From: Pantoea cypripedii
Lineage (GTDB): Bacteria; Pseudomonadota; Gammaproteobacteria; Enterobacterales; Enterobacteriaceae
Direction: 5' to 3'
Assembly (NCBI RefSeq): GCF_011395035.1
Contig: NZ_CP024768.1
Location: 1,175,377-1,239,376, forward strand
DNA: 64,000 nt
Shown: one piece after another, positions 1 through 8,046 of the stretch
Position numbering within the stretch: position 1 is the stretch's first letter
How the letters are laid out: each line of letters starts with the position of its first letter
Position numbers and translations under genes: made by a program
The notes under the pieces: model-generated
Seen by the model: only the letters and a program-made list of their open reading frames with translations
What the model was told of the DNA's origin: nothing
Database searches by the model: none

Positions 1-1
1 C

Positions 2-268
2 CAGTCAGGGAGCAGCGTAAACCGGCCGGGGCGTCTGGGTAAGGCAGGGAACGGTCACCTGCGCAGGGCAATGTATATGGCGGCGCTGAGTGCGGCGCAC
101 CATGAACCACGGGCCAATGCGTTTTACACGGCGTTAGTGGCGAGGGGCAGGAAAAAAATCCAGGCGATATGCGCCATCATGAGAAAATACCTGACCGGCT
201 TATGGAGTTGCATAAAACACGGTCAGGACTTTGATGCATCGAAACTTTTTAGTGACAGGCATCCGTAA
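2..268 (+). CDS. IS110-family transposase, C-terminal part (cut by window start)
   Basis: The frame is open from the first bases of the window to a stop at 268, giving 88 residues of a protein that begins outside. It shows the C-terminal domain typical of IS110-family transposases: an SGSS motif, the stretch GHLRRAMYMAALSA, then an FYTALVARG segment, a CAIMRKYL helix and FDASKLF near the end. In this family the C-terminal domain carries the conserved serine, and the RuvC-like DEDD domain lies N-terminal, out of view. Whether the gene is intact or a remnant cannot be judged here. It converges on kdpE, 111 bases away, so the element's right end must lie within about 269-379. Confidence 0.8.
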   Translation, partial: QSGSSVNRPGRLGKAGNGHLRRAMYMAALSAAHHEPRANAFYTALVARGRKKIQAICAIMRKYLTGLWSCIKHGQDFDASKLFSDRHP

Positions 269-379
269 ATACTTGACGCGAGACAGAGTATCTACGGCTG
301 ACAGAGGAAACTCAAATATCGCAGTGAAAATTATGCGGGTCATCCTTAACGATCAACATTTGCGGATTAACACACATTT
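269..379. mobile_element. Probable right end of the IS110-type element
   Basis: This 111-base gap between the transposase stop and the kdpE stop holds no gene. It begins with a TTGACGCGAGACAGAG-like stretch shortly after the stop, as is common at the 3' side of IS110/IS1111 elements. IS110 elements lack long terminal inverted repeats, so the exact boundary cannot be placed. In the IS1111 subgroup the guide (bridge) RNA is encoded on this side, but I see no convincing structure for one. Confidence 0.35.
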
Positions 380-1054
380 TTACGGCATAAATCGATAGCC
401 AATACCGGTTTCCGTCAGCAAATGGTTTGGCTGGGTGGGGTTGGCTTCCAGCTTCTGGCGCAAATGTCCCATATAAATACGCAGATAATGGCTATGCTCC
501 ACCGCATTCGGCCCCCAGACCTGATTCAGCAACTGGCGTTGCGTCAAAACCTTACCGGCATTATTCAGCAGCAGGCTGAGCAGGCGGAATTCTGTCGGCG
601 TCAGATGGACTTCCTCACCCGCGCGCAATACGCGCCGCGCTGCGATATCGACACTAACATCACCAAAATTCAATATCGGTTCGGGTTGATTGCTCTGATG
701 ACGACGCAACGCTACCCGGACACGAGCCAGCAATTCACCGATACCAAAAGGTTTAGTGAGATAGTCATCGGCACCGGCATCCAGCGCATCGATCTTATCC
801 TGCTCATCGGTACGTGCTGACAACACAATCACCGGCATGCTGCTCCACTGGCGCACTTCGCGGATAAAATCATTGCCATCACCATCAGGCAGCCCTAAAT
901 CCAGGATCACCAGGTCGGGCTTGCGTGTTGCGGCTTCGATCAAACCACGCTGCAACTGCTCAGCTTCCACAATCTTTAACCCTTCGCCTTCCAGCGCCAG
1001 GCGCACGAAACGGCGGATCTCCTTTTCATCTTCAACGATCAAGATGGTGGTCAC
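380..1054 (-). CDS. kdpE: Response regulator KdpE (orphan)
   Basis: OmpR-type response regulator of 224 residues, the usual length of KdpE, which controls the Kdp high-affinity potassium ATPase. The receiver domain (about 1-115) has the acidic pair E8/D9, the phospho-acceptor D52 in LVILDLGLPDGDG, and K in YLTKPFG. The C-terminal winged helix has the KdpE-typical NQVWGPNAVEHSHYLRIYMG. I chose the GTG at 1054 because AGGAG lies five bases upstream and because it gives the KdpE N-terminus; an ATG at 1090 would add 12 unrelated residues. In E. coli kdpE follows kdpD in kdpFABCDE. Here no sensor kinase or ATPase gene lies upstream; only about 240 non-coding bases separate it from ybfA. Its partner kinase must be elsewhere or lost. 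Confidence 0.92.
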   Translation of the reverse strand: MTTILIVEDEKEIRRFVRLALEGEGLKIVEAEQLQRGLIEAATRKPDLVILDLGLPDGDGNDFIREVRQWSSMPVIVLSARTDEQDKIDALDAGADDYLTKPFGIGELLARVRVALRRHQSNQPEPILNFGDVSVDIAARRVLRAGEEVHLTPTEFRLLSLLLNNAGKVLTQRQLLNQVWGPNAVEHSHYLRIYMGHLRQKLEANPTQPNHLLTETGIGYRFMP

Positions 1055-1188
1055 GCGAACTCCTGAGGCAAAAAATGGATAACGGCTCACTGTAGCAATA
1101 AATCGTTCTGGCGTCCGCGTTGAAGTTTGTTACCCGACGAAAACCAAAAATTCACACTTATGTAACTTAATTTCAGCAAGGCGGAAAA

Positions 1189-1215
1189 ATGGACAAAAAA
1201 AGATCAAAAAAGTGG
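1189..1215 (-). promoter_or_regulatory. Candidate KdpE binding box left from a kdp promoter
   Basis: Read on the minus strand this segment holds two T-tracts in tandem (CTTTTTTTGATC, then TTTTTTTGTCC). The KdpE site of the E. coli kdpFABC promoter is likewise a T-rich direct repeat. The segment lies between ybfA and kdpE, where the kdpFABC promoter would be expected in the ancestral order. Resemblance is by eye only. Confidence 0.35.
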
Positions 1216-1295
1216 TCGGATGAGTAGTAAAATTACACAACCAGGCGTAATATTCGTGTCAGATCACATTTTCTACGACTCACCAGGAGGCAATC

Positions 1296-1496
1296 ATGTA
1301 TCAGGCATATCCGCTCTACAAAGTTGTGCTGCGCCGTGCGCTGGTGGTGTTACTGGGCGTGCTGGCGCTCCCCGTGATGCTGTTCCGTGCCGATCGCGCA
1401 CGTTTTTACAGCTATCTGCATCGTATGTGGTGCAAAACCAGTGCTAAGCCGGTCTGGCTGGCACAATCTGAAGCGGCAGGCGGCATTTTCTGGTAA
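1296..1496 (+). CDS. ybfA: YbfA, small DUF2517 membrane-associated protein
   Basis: A 66-residue protein that matches E. coli YbfA in length and in the core GVLALPVMLFRADRARFYSYLHR and KTSAKPVWLAQ segments. The N-terminal half has one hydrophobic stretch (about residues 14-30), so it probably sits in or on the inner membrane. Function is unknown in the family. The start is supported by AGGAGG seven bases upstream. It is divergent from kdpE, as in E. coli from the kdp operon, and is closed by a strong terminator. Confidence 0.9.
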   Translation: MYQAYPLYKVVLRRALVVLLGVLALPVMLFRADRARFYSYLHRMWCKTSAKPVWLAQSEAAGGIFW

Positions 1497-1516
1497 CACT
1501 TGTTCGCAGCATATCG

Positions 1517-1550
1517 ACCCGGTGTCTTCCCCGAAGCACCGGGTTTTTTT
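1517..1550 (+). terminator. Rho-independent terminator of ybfA
   Basis: Perfect 8-bp stem ACCCGGTG (1517-1524) with CACCGGGT (1537-1544), followed by a run of seven T ending at 1550. Confidence 0.9.
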
Positions 1551-1647
1551 ATCCCAATTTCTCACTTCAGTGCAGCGGTGACGCTGTGATCAGCACGCAT
1601 TTCAGCTACACTTAAAACCTCTACAAGATTTCAGAGGTTGTACAACT

Positions 1648-2604
1648 ATGCGCGAGAAAATTCCTGTCGGTATCAGTGCCTGCCTGCTCGGGGATCGCGT
1701 TCGTTTCGATGGCGGCCACAAGCGCTTCGCCTTTGCGACCGACGAACTCGCCCCATTTGTCCATTTTGAACCGGTCTGCCCTGAAATGGCGATTGGCCTC
1801 CCCACGCCCCGTCCGGCGTTGCGCCTGGTAAAAGAAGAGGATGCAGGTGTGCATCTTTGTTTCAGTAAAGAAGGCGGGGATGAGATCACTGATGAAATGG
1901 CGCAATGGTCAGCGCAGCGGGTGAAATCGTTGCATCATCTTTGCGGCTATATCCTGTGTGCCAAATCACCCAGCTGTGGCCTGGAACGGGTGCGAGTGTA
2001 TGAGCCGGAAACCAATAACAATCGCAAGGCGGGTACCGGCATTTTCACCGCATTTCTGCAGCGTGAATTACCCTGGTTACCGCTGGAAGAAGATGGACGG
2101 CTCCATGATCCCGATATCCGCGAAAACTTCATCGGGCGTGTCTACGCCCTGCATGAATTTAATCAAATGTGGCGCAATGGCCTGACGCGTCATCAGCTGA
2201 TGGCGTTCCACAGTCGTTACAAATTGCTGCTGTTGTCCCATTCTCAGGATGAATACCGTGAACTGGGACGTTTTGTCGCGAAGATGGATCAGTGGGATTC
2301 CCTGGAGGATTACGCCTTTGAATACCGTAATCGTCTGATGCAGCTGCTGGCGCATAAATCGACCCGACGCAACCACACCAATGTGTTGATGCATGTGCAG
2401 GGCTATTTCCGTCGCCAGCTGACCTCGCGGCAGCGTCAGGAACTGGCGCAATTGATTGACCGCTACCGCTGCGGGGTGCAGCCGTTACTGGCACCTGTCA
2501 CCATCCTTAAACACTATATGGCGGAGTTCCCGCATCCGTGGCTGGCTCAGCAGCGCTACTTCGATCCCTATCCGGAAGCGCTGCGATTGCGCTACGGCCA
2601 ATAA
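1648..2604 (+). CDS. ybgA: YbgA-type DUF523-DUF1722 protein
   Basis: A 318-residue two-domain protein. Residues about 1-150 are a DUF523 domain, with the cysteine motifs ISACLLGDRVRFDGGHK, EPVCPEMAIGLPTPR and CAKSPSCGLERVRVY. Residues about 190-310 are DUF1722, with HSRYKLLLLSH, MHVQGYFRRQLTSRQRQEL and PHPWLAQQRYFDPYP. As I recall it, E. coli YbgA has only the DUF1722 part (about 169 residues), so this is the long, fused form found in many other bacteria. Biochemical function is unknown. It is followed after 13 bases by phrB, as in E. coli, suggesting co-transcription and a possible link to light or DNA damage. AGAGG lies 10 bases before the ATG. Confidence 0.88.
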   Translation: MREKIPVGISACLLGDRVRFDGGHKRFAFATDELAPFVHFEPVCPEMAIGLPTPRPALRLVKEEDAGVHLCFSKEGGDEITDEMAQWSAQRVKSLHHLCGYILCAKSPSCGLERVRVYEPETNNNRKAGTGIFTAFLQRELPWLPLEEDGRLHDPDIRENFIGRVYALHEFNQMWRNGLTRHQLMAFHSRYKLLLLSHSQDEYRELGRFVAKMDQWDSLEDYAFEYRNRLMQLLAHKSTRRNHTNVLMHVQGYFRRQLTSRQRQELAQLIDRYRCGVQPLLAPVTILKHYMAEFPHPWLAQQRYFDPYPEALRLRYGQ

Positions 2605-2617
2605 TGTCAGGAGTATT

Positions 2618-4045
2618 ATGACCACCCATCTCGTCTGGCTGCGTAACGATTTACGCATCAATGACAACAGTGCCCTGTATGCTGCCTGCCGTGACACTAA
2701 AGCGCAGGTGATAGCGCTGTTTATCGCAACGCCGGGCCAGTGGCAACAGCATCATATGGCCCCCAAACAGGCGATGTTTATTTATCAAAACCTGTGTTTG
2801 TTACAGACATCGCTGGCGGAGCGAGGCATCAGGCTGCATTACCATCAGTGTGACGACTTTGCGGCATCGGTGGATTACCTGGCGGAGTTCTGCCAGCGGC
2901 ATAAGGTTGATCAGCTGTTTTATAACTACCAATACGAAATCAACGAACGCCAGCGTGACGCAGCGGCAGAAAAGCGTCTCGACGATCAGGGGGTGATTTG
3001 TCAGGGTTTTGATGACAGCCTGTTGTTGCCCCCTGGCAGCGTGCAGACTGGCGGTCGCACCATGTTCAAAGTGTTTACCCCGTTCAGCAAAGCCTTTGTC
3101 CGTCGCCTGCACCAGGGGCTGCCCGAGTGTCATGTCGCCCCCCGCGCCCGTGACGGTGCACCGATTGCCGCTGGCAAAAAAATCCCCGCGTTCGATTATC
3201 CGATGGACGCGATCGATGAAAGGTTATTCCCGCCGGGTGAGGACGCTGCCCTTAAGCAGTTGCGTCATTTTGCGCAGCAATCGGTGGTGGACTATGCAAC
3301 CGAGCGTGATAAACCGGCGGTGGATGGCACCAGCAGGTTGTCGGTGTATCTGGCGACAGGCGTGTTATCGCCACGTCAGTGCCTGCATCGCATCCTGAAA
3401 CAGCATCCGGATGCTCTCGATGGCGGAAAAGCTTTTGTCTGGCTGAATGAATTAATCTGGCGCGAGTTTTACCGTCATCTGATGGTGGCATTTCCGGCGC
3501 TGTGTAAGCATCAGCCGTTTGTCGGCTGGACACGTCACGTCTGCTGGCAGAAGAATCAGGCCCACTTTGTCGCCTGGCAGCAGGGCAACACGGGCTATCC
3601 GATTGTTGATGCCGCCATGCGTCAGCTGAATGCTCTGGGCTGGATGCATAATCGCCTGAGGATGATTGTTGCCAGCTTCCTGGTGAAGGATCTGTTGATC
3701 GACTGGCATGAAGGTGAACGTTACTTTATGCAGCAGTTGATTGATGGCGATCTGGCCGCCAATAACGGTGGCTGGCAGTGGGCAGCGTCTACCGGCACCG
3801 ATGCAGCACCTTATTTCCGCATTTTTAATCCAACGACCCAGGGTGAACGTTTCGACAAGCAGGGAGAATTTATTCGTCAGTGGCTCCCCGAGCTGGAGGC
3901 CGTGCCCGACCAGCATATCCACCAGCCACACCTCTGGGCGCAGAAAAATAACAAGACACTCGATTATCCCGAGCCAATCGTGGAACATAAGGACGCACGT
4001 AAAAAGACACTGGACGCCTTCGAGCGCGCGCGCAGCGCGGCCTGA
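2618..4045 (+). CDS. phrB: Deoxyribodipyrimidine photolyase PhrB
   Basis: Class-I CPD photolyase of 475 residues (E. coli 472), which uses FAD and an antenna folate to split UV-induced pyrimidine dimers with light. The N-terminal antenna domain starts THLVWLRNDLRINDNSAL. The FAD domain shows GTSRLSVYLATGVLSPRQC, LNELIWREFYRHL, WQQGNTGYPIVDAAMRQL, GWMHNRLRMIVASFLVKDL, WQWAASTGTDAAPYFRIFNP. The ATG at 2618 has CAGGAG five bases upstream and gives the conserved N-terminus. An in-frame upstream start would run into ybgA. It overlaps neither neighbour, and ybgI begins 17 bases after its stop. Confidence 0.96.
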   Translation: MTTHLVWLRNDLRINDNSALYAACRDTKAQVIALFIATPGQWQQHHMAPKQAMFIYQNLCLLQTSLAERGIRLHYHQCDDFAASVDYLAEFCQRHKVDQLFYNYQYEINERQRDAAAEKRLDDQGVICQGFDDSLLLPPGSVQTGGRTMFKVFTPFSKAFVRRLHQGLPECHVAPRARDGAPIAAGKKIPAFDYPMDAIDERLFPPGEDAALKQLRHFAQQSVVDYATERDKPAVDGTSRLSVYLATGVLSPRQCLHRILKQHPDALDGGKAFVWLNELIWREFYRHLMVAFPALCKHQPFVGWTRHVCWQKNQAHFVAWQQGNTGYPIVDAAMRQLNALGWMHNRLRMIVASFLVKDLLIDWHEGERYFMQQLIDGDLAANNGGWQWAASTGTDAAPYFRIFNPTTQGERFDKQGEFIRQWLPELEAVPDQHIHQPHLWAQKNNKTLDYPEPIVEHKDARKKTLDAFERARSAA

Positions 4046-4062
4046 TGGGTCAGGGAGCCATT

Positions 4063-4806
4063 ATGAATCATGTCGAATTAGAACACATCGTTAACCAGCA
4101 GCTGAACACCAGCGCCTTCAACGACTACGCCCCTAATGGGTTGCAGGTGGAAGGGCGGGCGGAGGTGAAAACCATTATTACCGGTGTCACCGCCTGTCAG
4201 GCTTTGCTGGACGAAGCGGTACAACGCAATGCCGATGCAGTGATGGTGCATCACGGTTACTTCTGGAAAAGCGAAGCCCCGGTGATTAAAGGGATGAAGC
4301 GCCAGCGCCTGCGCACGTTACTGGCCAATGATATCAATCTCTATGGCTGGCATCTGCCGCTTGATGCGCACCCACATCTCGGTAACAACGCGCAGCTGGC
4401 GCGGCTGTTTGATATTGAGGTGAAGGGTGAAATCATGCCGCTGGTGCCCTGGGGAGAGCTGGCAGAACCGCTGAGCGGTGAGGCACTGGCGCAGCGCATC
4501 ACCCAGGCTCTTGGGCGCACGCCGCTGCACTGCGGTGATAATGCGCCGGAGAAAATCAAACGCATCGCCTGGTGTAGCGGCGGCGGTCAGGGTTTTATCG
4601 ATAATGCGGCTGCTTTTGGCGTTGATGCCTTTATCACTGGCGAAGTGTCGGAACAAACCATTCACAGCGCGCGAGAGCAGGGATTACATTTCTTTGCCGC
4701 CGGACATCATGCCACCGAACGTGGTGGTATCAAGGCGCTGGGTGAGTGGCTGGCGCAAAGCTATGGCCTCGACGTGACCTTTATCGATATCGATAATCCT
4801 GCCTGA
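4063..4806 (+). CDS. ybgI: NIF3-family dinuclear metal protein YbgI (GTP cyclohydrolase 1 type 2 homolog)
   Basis: A 247-residue NIF3/DUF34 protein, exactly the length of E. coli YbgI, a toroidal hexamer with a two-metal site. Metal-ligand motifs are visible: MVHHGYFW near residue 65, LPLDAHPHLGNN near 100, and the C-terminal AAGHHATERGG. The ATG at 4063 is preferred over one at 4045 because AGGGAG precedes it and the length matches the family. Its true activity is not settled in the family. It follows phrB closely in a probable ybgA-phrB-ybgI operon. Confidence 0.93.
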   Translation: MNHVELEHIVNQQLNTSAFNDYAPNGLQVEGRAEVKTIITGVTACQALLDEAVQRNADAVMVHHGYFWKSEAPVIKGMKRQRLRTLLANDINLYGWHLPLDAHPHLGNNAQLARLFDIEVKGEIMPLVPWGELAEPLSGEALAQRITQALGRTPLHCGDNAPEKIKRIAWCSGGGQGFIDNAAAFGVDAFITGEVSEQTIHSAREQGLHFFAAGHHATERGGIKALGEWLAQSYGLDVTFIDIDNPA

Positions 4807-4852
4807 TTTTTCATCTGTTACGCCCTTAGCTGCCGCTGGGGGCGCAAATCGG

Positions 4853-4881
4853 TTGACACATCTCTGACACTTTCGCATAAC
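4853..4881 (+). promoter_or_regulatory. Sigma-70 promoter candidate for pxpBCA
   Basis: A perfect -35 TTGACA (4853-4858), a 17-base spacer and a -10 CATAAC (4876-4881) lie 67 bases before pxpB, in the 141-base gap after ybgI. Confidence 0.6.
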
Positions 4882-4947
4882 TGATGGCCTTTAAATCATT
4901 AGCATCATGGGCTGGCTGCCCTGAGAAAGTGAATCAGGAGGTGGGTT

Positions 4948-5604
4948 TTGCAACGAGCACGTTGTTATCTGCTGGGTGAGCGCGCGGTGGTACTGGAACT
5001 GGAACCACCGGTTTCCTTAGCCAGCCAGCAACGCATCTGGGGATTGTGCCAGCGGTTACAGGGAAATGAGACGGTGTCGGAAGTGATCCCCGGCATGAAT
5101 AATCTGACGCTGCTACTGCGCGATCCGCAACGCAATGCGCTGGATGCGATCGAAAAGCTGCAACGCTGGTGGGAAGAGAGTGAAGCGCAGCTGCCTGAAT
5201 CGCGTCTGGTGGAAATTCCGGTGATTTATGGTGGCGACGCAGGTCCGGATCTCCAGGTGGTTGCCGATCATGCCGCTATGACCCCGCGCCAGGTGGTTGA
5301 GCTGCACAGCAGCAGCGCATATGTGGTTTATTTTATTGGCTTTCAGCCAGGATTCCCCTATCTCGGTGGCCTCGATAGCCGCTTACACACGCCGCGTCGA
5401 GCAGAACCCCGCGTCATCGTACCTGCGGGTTCGGTAGGTATTGGTGGCAGTCAAACCGGCGTGTATCCGCTGGCAACGCCGGGTGGCTGGCAATTGCTGG
5501 GACAAACTTCCATCAGCCTGTTTGATCCTCAGCTGCAACCCCCCACGCTGTTGCGCCCTGGCGATAGCGTGCGCTTTGTGCCGCAAAAGGAGGGCGTATG
5601 TTAA
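4948..5604 (+). CDS. pxpB: 5-oxoprolinase subunit PxpB
   Basis: A 218-residue subunit of the ATP-dependent prokaryotic 5-oxoprolinase PxpABC, which opens 5-oxoproline (pyroglutamate) to glutamate. It corresponds to E. coli YbgJ in length and sequence, with a start MQRARCYLLGERAVVLELEPP-like and the KipI/AHS1-type motifs EIPVIYGG, FIGFQPGFPYLGGL, HTPRRAEPR and VPAGSVGIGGSQTGVYP. The start is a TTG with AGGAGG six bases upstream, and it gives exactly the E. coli N-terminus. Its stop overlaps the start of pxpC by seven bases, indicating translational coupling. Confidence 0.94.
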   Translation: MQRARCYLLGERAVVLELEPPVSLASQQRIWGLCQRLQGNETVSEVIPGMNNLTLLLRDPQRNALDAIEKLQRWWEESEAQLPESRLVEIPVIYGGDAGPDLQVVADHAAMTPRQVVELHSSSAYVVYFIGFQPGFPYLGGLDSRLHTPRRAEPRVIVPAGSVGIGGSQTGVYPLATPGGWQLLGQTSISLFDPQLQPPTLLRPGDSVRFVPQKEGVC

Positions 5605-6530
5605 AAATTCTACGCGCCGGATTGATGACCTCATTGCAGGACCAGGGCCGTAACGGCTGGCGACAGTTTGGCGTGAGCGTCAGTGGTGCCCTGGATCAAC
5701 CGGCGATGCGCACCGCCAACATGCTGGTGGGAAATGATGAAAACAGCGCGGTGCTGGAGATTGTGCTGGGGCAGTTTAAAGCGCAGTTTCAGCGTGATGG
5801 CTGGTTTGCGCTGACCGGCGCGGGCTGTAACGCGGAACTGGATGGCAAAGCGGTCTGGACGGGCTGGCGTCTGCCGGTGAAAAAAGGGCAGGTGCTGAGC
5901 CTGTCGATGCCGGTGCATGGGATGCGCAGCTATCTGGCGGTTAACGGAGGCTTTGCCGTGCCGGAAATGCTGGGTTCCGCCAGTACCGATCTGAAAGCCG
6001 GTTTTGGCGGTTTTGCCGGGCGTAAATTACAGGATGGCGATCAATTACCACTTGGCAAGGCCACGCGTAACTTCCGCCGTAAGGCCGGAGTGCGCCAGTT
6101 GCTGTGGGGTAACCGTCTGCGTGCCTTACCGGGTCCGGAATACAACGAATTCACCCGTGAAGCGCAGGAAGGCTTCTGGCGCAGCGCGTGGAAGCTCAGC
6201 CCGCAAAGTAACCGCATGGGTTACCGTTTGCAGGGGCGCACATTACATCGCAAAGCCACGCGTGACCTGCTGTCGCACGGACTGGTGCCGGGTGTGGTAC
6301 AGGTGCCGCCCAATGGGCAACCTATCGTACTGATGGCCGATGCGCAGACCACCGGAGGCTACCCGCGCATTGCCTGCATTATCGAAGCCGATCTCTACCA
6401 TCTGGCGCAGATTCGCCTCGGTGAACCGATCCATTTTGTGCACTGCACACTGGAAGAAGCGATGCAGGCGAAGCAGCAGCAACAACGTGTATTCGATCAA
6501 ATGACCTGGGGACTCTCACATGAAGATTGA
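5598..6530 (+). CDS. pxpC: 5-oxoprolinase subunit PxpC
   Basis: The 310-residue AHS2/KipA-type subunit of 5-oxoprolinase (E. coli YbgK, same length). Motifs include LQDQGRNGWRQFGVSVSGALD at the N-terminus, LTGAGCNAELDG, MRSYLAVNGGF, and the C-terminal VQVPPNGQPIVLMADAQTTGGYPRI. It overlaps pxpB by seven bases and pxpA by 11, so the three subunits are made from a tightly coupled message. Confidence 0.94.
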   Translation: MLKILRAGLMTSLQDQGRNGWRQFGVSVSGALDQPAMRTANMLVGNDENSAVLEIVLGQFKAQFQRDGWFALTGAGCNAELDGKAVWTGWRLPVKKGQVLSLSMPVHGMRSYLAVNGGFAVPEMLGSASTDLKAGFGGFAGRKLQDGDQLPLGKATRNFRRKAGVRQLLWGNRLRALPGPEYNEFTREAQEGFWRSAWKLSPQSNRMGYRLQGRTLHRKATRDLLSHGLVPGVVQVPPNGQPIVLMADAQTTGGYPRIACIIEADLYHLAQIRLGEPIHFVHCTLEEAMQAKQQQQRVFDQMTWGLSHED

Positions 6531-7257
6531 TCTCAACGCCGACCTCGGTGAAGGCAGTGGCAGCGATCAGGAATTGCTGCAACTGGTCAGCTCCGCCAAC
6601 ATCGCCTGTGGTTTCCATGCGGGGGATGCCGTCACCATGCTGCAATCGGTACGCTGGGCGAAAGCGGCGGGCGTGGCTATTGGCGCGCATCCCAGCTTTC
6701 CTGACCGGGAAAACTTTGGCCGCACCGCTATGCAATTGCCTGCGGAGACGGTCTATGCCCAGATGATTTATCAGGTTGGCGCATTGAAAAGCCTGGCGGA
6801 GAGCGAAGGCGAGCGGCTGGTACATGTGAAGCCACATGGCATGTTATACAACCAGGCCGCTGCCGATCCGCTGCTGGCGGATACCATTGCGCGGGCGGTA
6901 AAAGCGGTGGATGCGCGCCTGATTCTGGTGGGACTGGCGGGCAGCGAGTCGATTCGCGCAGCGGCGCATTATGGCCTGCAAACCCGTGAAGAAGTGTTTG
7001 CCGACCGTGGCTATCAGGCCAGTGGGGCGCTGGTGCCGCGCAGCCAGCCGGGAGCGCTGATCGAGGACAGCGCCCAGGCGATTGCCCAGACGCTCACCAT
7101 GGTGCAACAGCGTAAAGTACAAAGCATCAGTGGTGAGTGGGTCGCGGTGAACGCGCAAACTGTTTGTCTGCATGGCGACGGTGCGCATGCGCTGCAATTT
7201 GCTCACGCGTTGCGCGCGGCATTTGCTACTCAGCAAATCTCCGTCACCAGCGCATAA
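6520..7257 (+). CDS. pxpA: 5-oxoprolinase subunit PxpA (LamB/YcsF family)
   Basis: A 245-residue LamB/YcsF-family TIM-barrel subunit of 5-oxoprolinase (E. coli YbgL, 244). It shows the family signature at the start (MKIDLNADLGEG), then ANIACGFHAGD, AIGAHPSFPDRENFGR and HVKPHGMLYNQA, which hold the probable metal and substrate residues. 5-oxoproline forms spontaneously from glutamine and glutamate, and this complex removes it. Last of the pxpBCA trio; a hairpin terminator follows before the DUF969 gene. Confidence 0.94.
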   Translation: MKIDLNADLGEGSGSDQELLQLVSSANIACGFHAGDAVTMLQSVRWAKAAGVAIGAHPSFPDRENFGRTAMQLPAETVYAQMIYQVGALKSLAESEGERLVHVKPHGMLYNQAAADPLLADTIARAVKAVDARLILVGLAGSESIRAAAHYGLQTREEVFADRGYQASGALVPRSQPGALIEDSAQAIAQTLTMVQQRKVQSISGEWVAVNAQTVCLHGDGAHALQFAHALRAAFATQQISVTSA

Positions 7258-7271
7258 GTTTTTAACTGATT

Positions 7272-7297
7272 GCCCGGCTTTGCGCCGGGCTTTTTAT
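7272..7297 (+). terminator. Hairpin terminator between pxpA and the DUF969 gene
   Basis: Perfect 7-bp stem GCCCGGC (7272-7278) and GCCGGGC (7284-7290) with a short loop, followed by TTTTTATTTTT. It may only attenuate, since the next gene starts 20 bases later in the same direction with no clear promoter. Confidence 0.75.
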
Positions 7298-7317
7298 TTT
7301 TGACAAGGGGAGTAAAC

Positions 7318-8046
7318 ATGGAAAGCGTGGTAAATCTCTGGCCGCTGCTGGGTATTGCGACCATCGTGCTCGGCTTTGTGCTGCGGTTCAATCCAGTGCT
7401 GGTGGTGATTGTTGCCGGTTTTGTTACCGGGCTATCGGCCCATATGCCGCTGGCTGACATTTTAGACAAGCTGGGATCCGGGTTCCTGAATACCCGTAAT
7501 CTGCCGCTGATTCTGCTGCTGCCGCTTGCGGTGATCGGCCTGCTGGAGCGGCACGGTCTGAAAGAGCGGGCGCAAACCTGGATCGCCCAGATTAAAACTG
7601 CCACCGCAGGGCGTTTGCTGATCGTCTACCTGTTTGTCCGTGAAATCACTGCCGCACTGGGACTGACCAGCCTCGGTGGTCATCCGCAGATGGTCCGCCC
7701 GCTGCTGGCACCGATGGCGGAAGGCGCGACGGAAAACCGTTATGGTGAAGTGTCGCCGGAGGTTCGCCATCGCCTGCGTGCGATGTCGGCAGCGACGGAC
7801 AACGTCGGTTTATTTTTTGGTGAGGATATCTTCGTCGCCTTTGGTGCCATCATCTTTATGCACAACTTTATGCAGGAGTCAGCGGGCATCCAGACCGAAC
7901 CGCTGCATATCGCGGTATGGGGGATTCCGACCGCAATTTGTGCCTTCCTGATTCACTCCGCCCGCCTGATCCGTCTTGATCGTCAGCTGGCTCGTGAGCT
8001 GGGCACGCTGAATCATCAGGCGTTGCAGGCGAAAGGAGAGCAATGA
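7318..8046 (+). CDS. DUF969 integral membrane protein
   Basis: A 242-residue hydrophobic protein with several membrane segments: about residues 7-35 (LWPLLGIATIVLGFVLRF and VVIVAGFVTGL), about 60-75 (LPLILLLPLAVIGLL) and about 180-205. It has the family-like stretches EITAALGLTSLGGHPQMVRPL and MSAATDNVGLFFGEDIFVAFGAI. I recognise it as DUF969, almost always found with DUF979. The ATG at 7318 has AAGGGGA upstream; an upstream in-frame start would place the terminator hairpin inside the gene. The stop overlaps the next start by four bases (ATGA). Position between pxpBCA and pcp suggests transport of 5-oxoproline or pyroglutamyl peptides, which is inference. Confidence 0.85.
   Translation: MESVVNLWPLLGIATIVLGFVLRFNPVLVVIVAGFVTGLSAHMPLADILDKLGSGFLNTRNLPLILLLPLAVIGLLERHGLKERAQTWIAQIKTATAGRLLIVYLFVREITAALGLTSLGGHPQMVRPLLAPMAEGATENRYGEVSPEVRHRLRAMSAATDNVGLFFGEDIFVAFGAIIFMHNFMQESAGIQTEPLHIAVWGIPTAICAFLIHSARLIRLDRQLARELGTLNHQALQAKGEQ

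Noticed and set aside
1055..1090. Earlier ATG start for kdpE
   Set aside because: Adds 12 residues absent from the family and lacks a ribosome site, while the GTG at 1054 has one.
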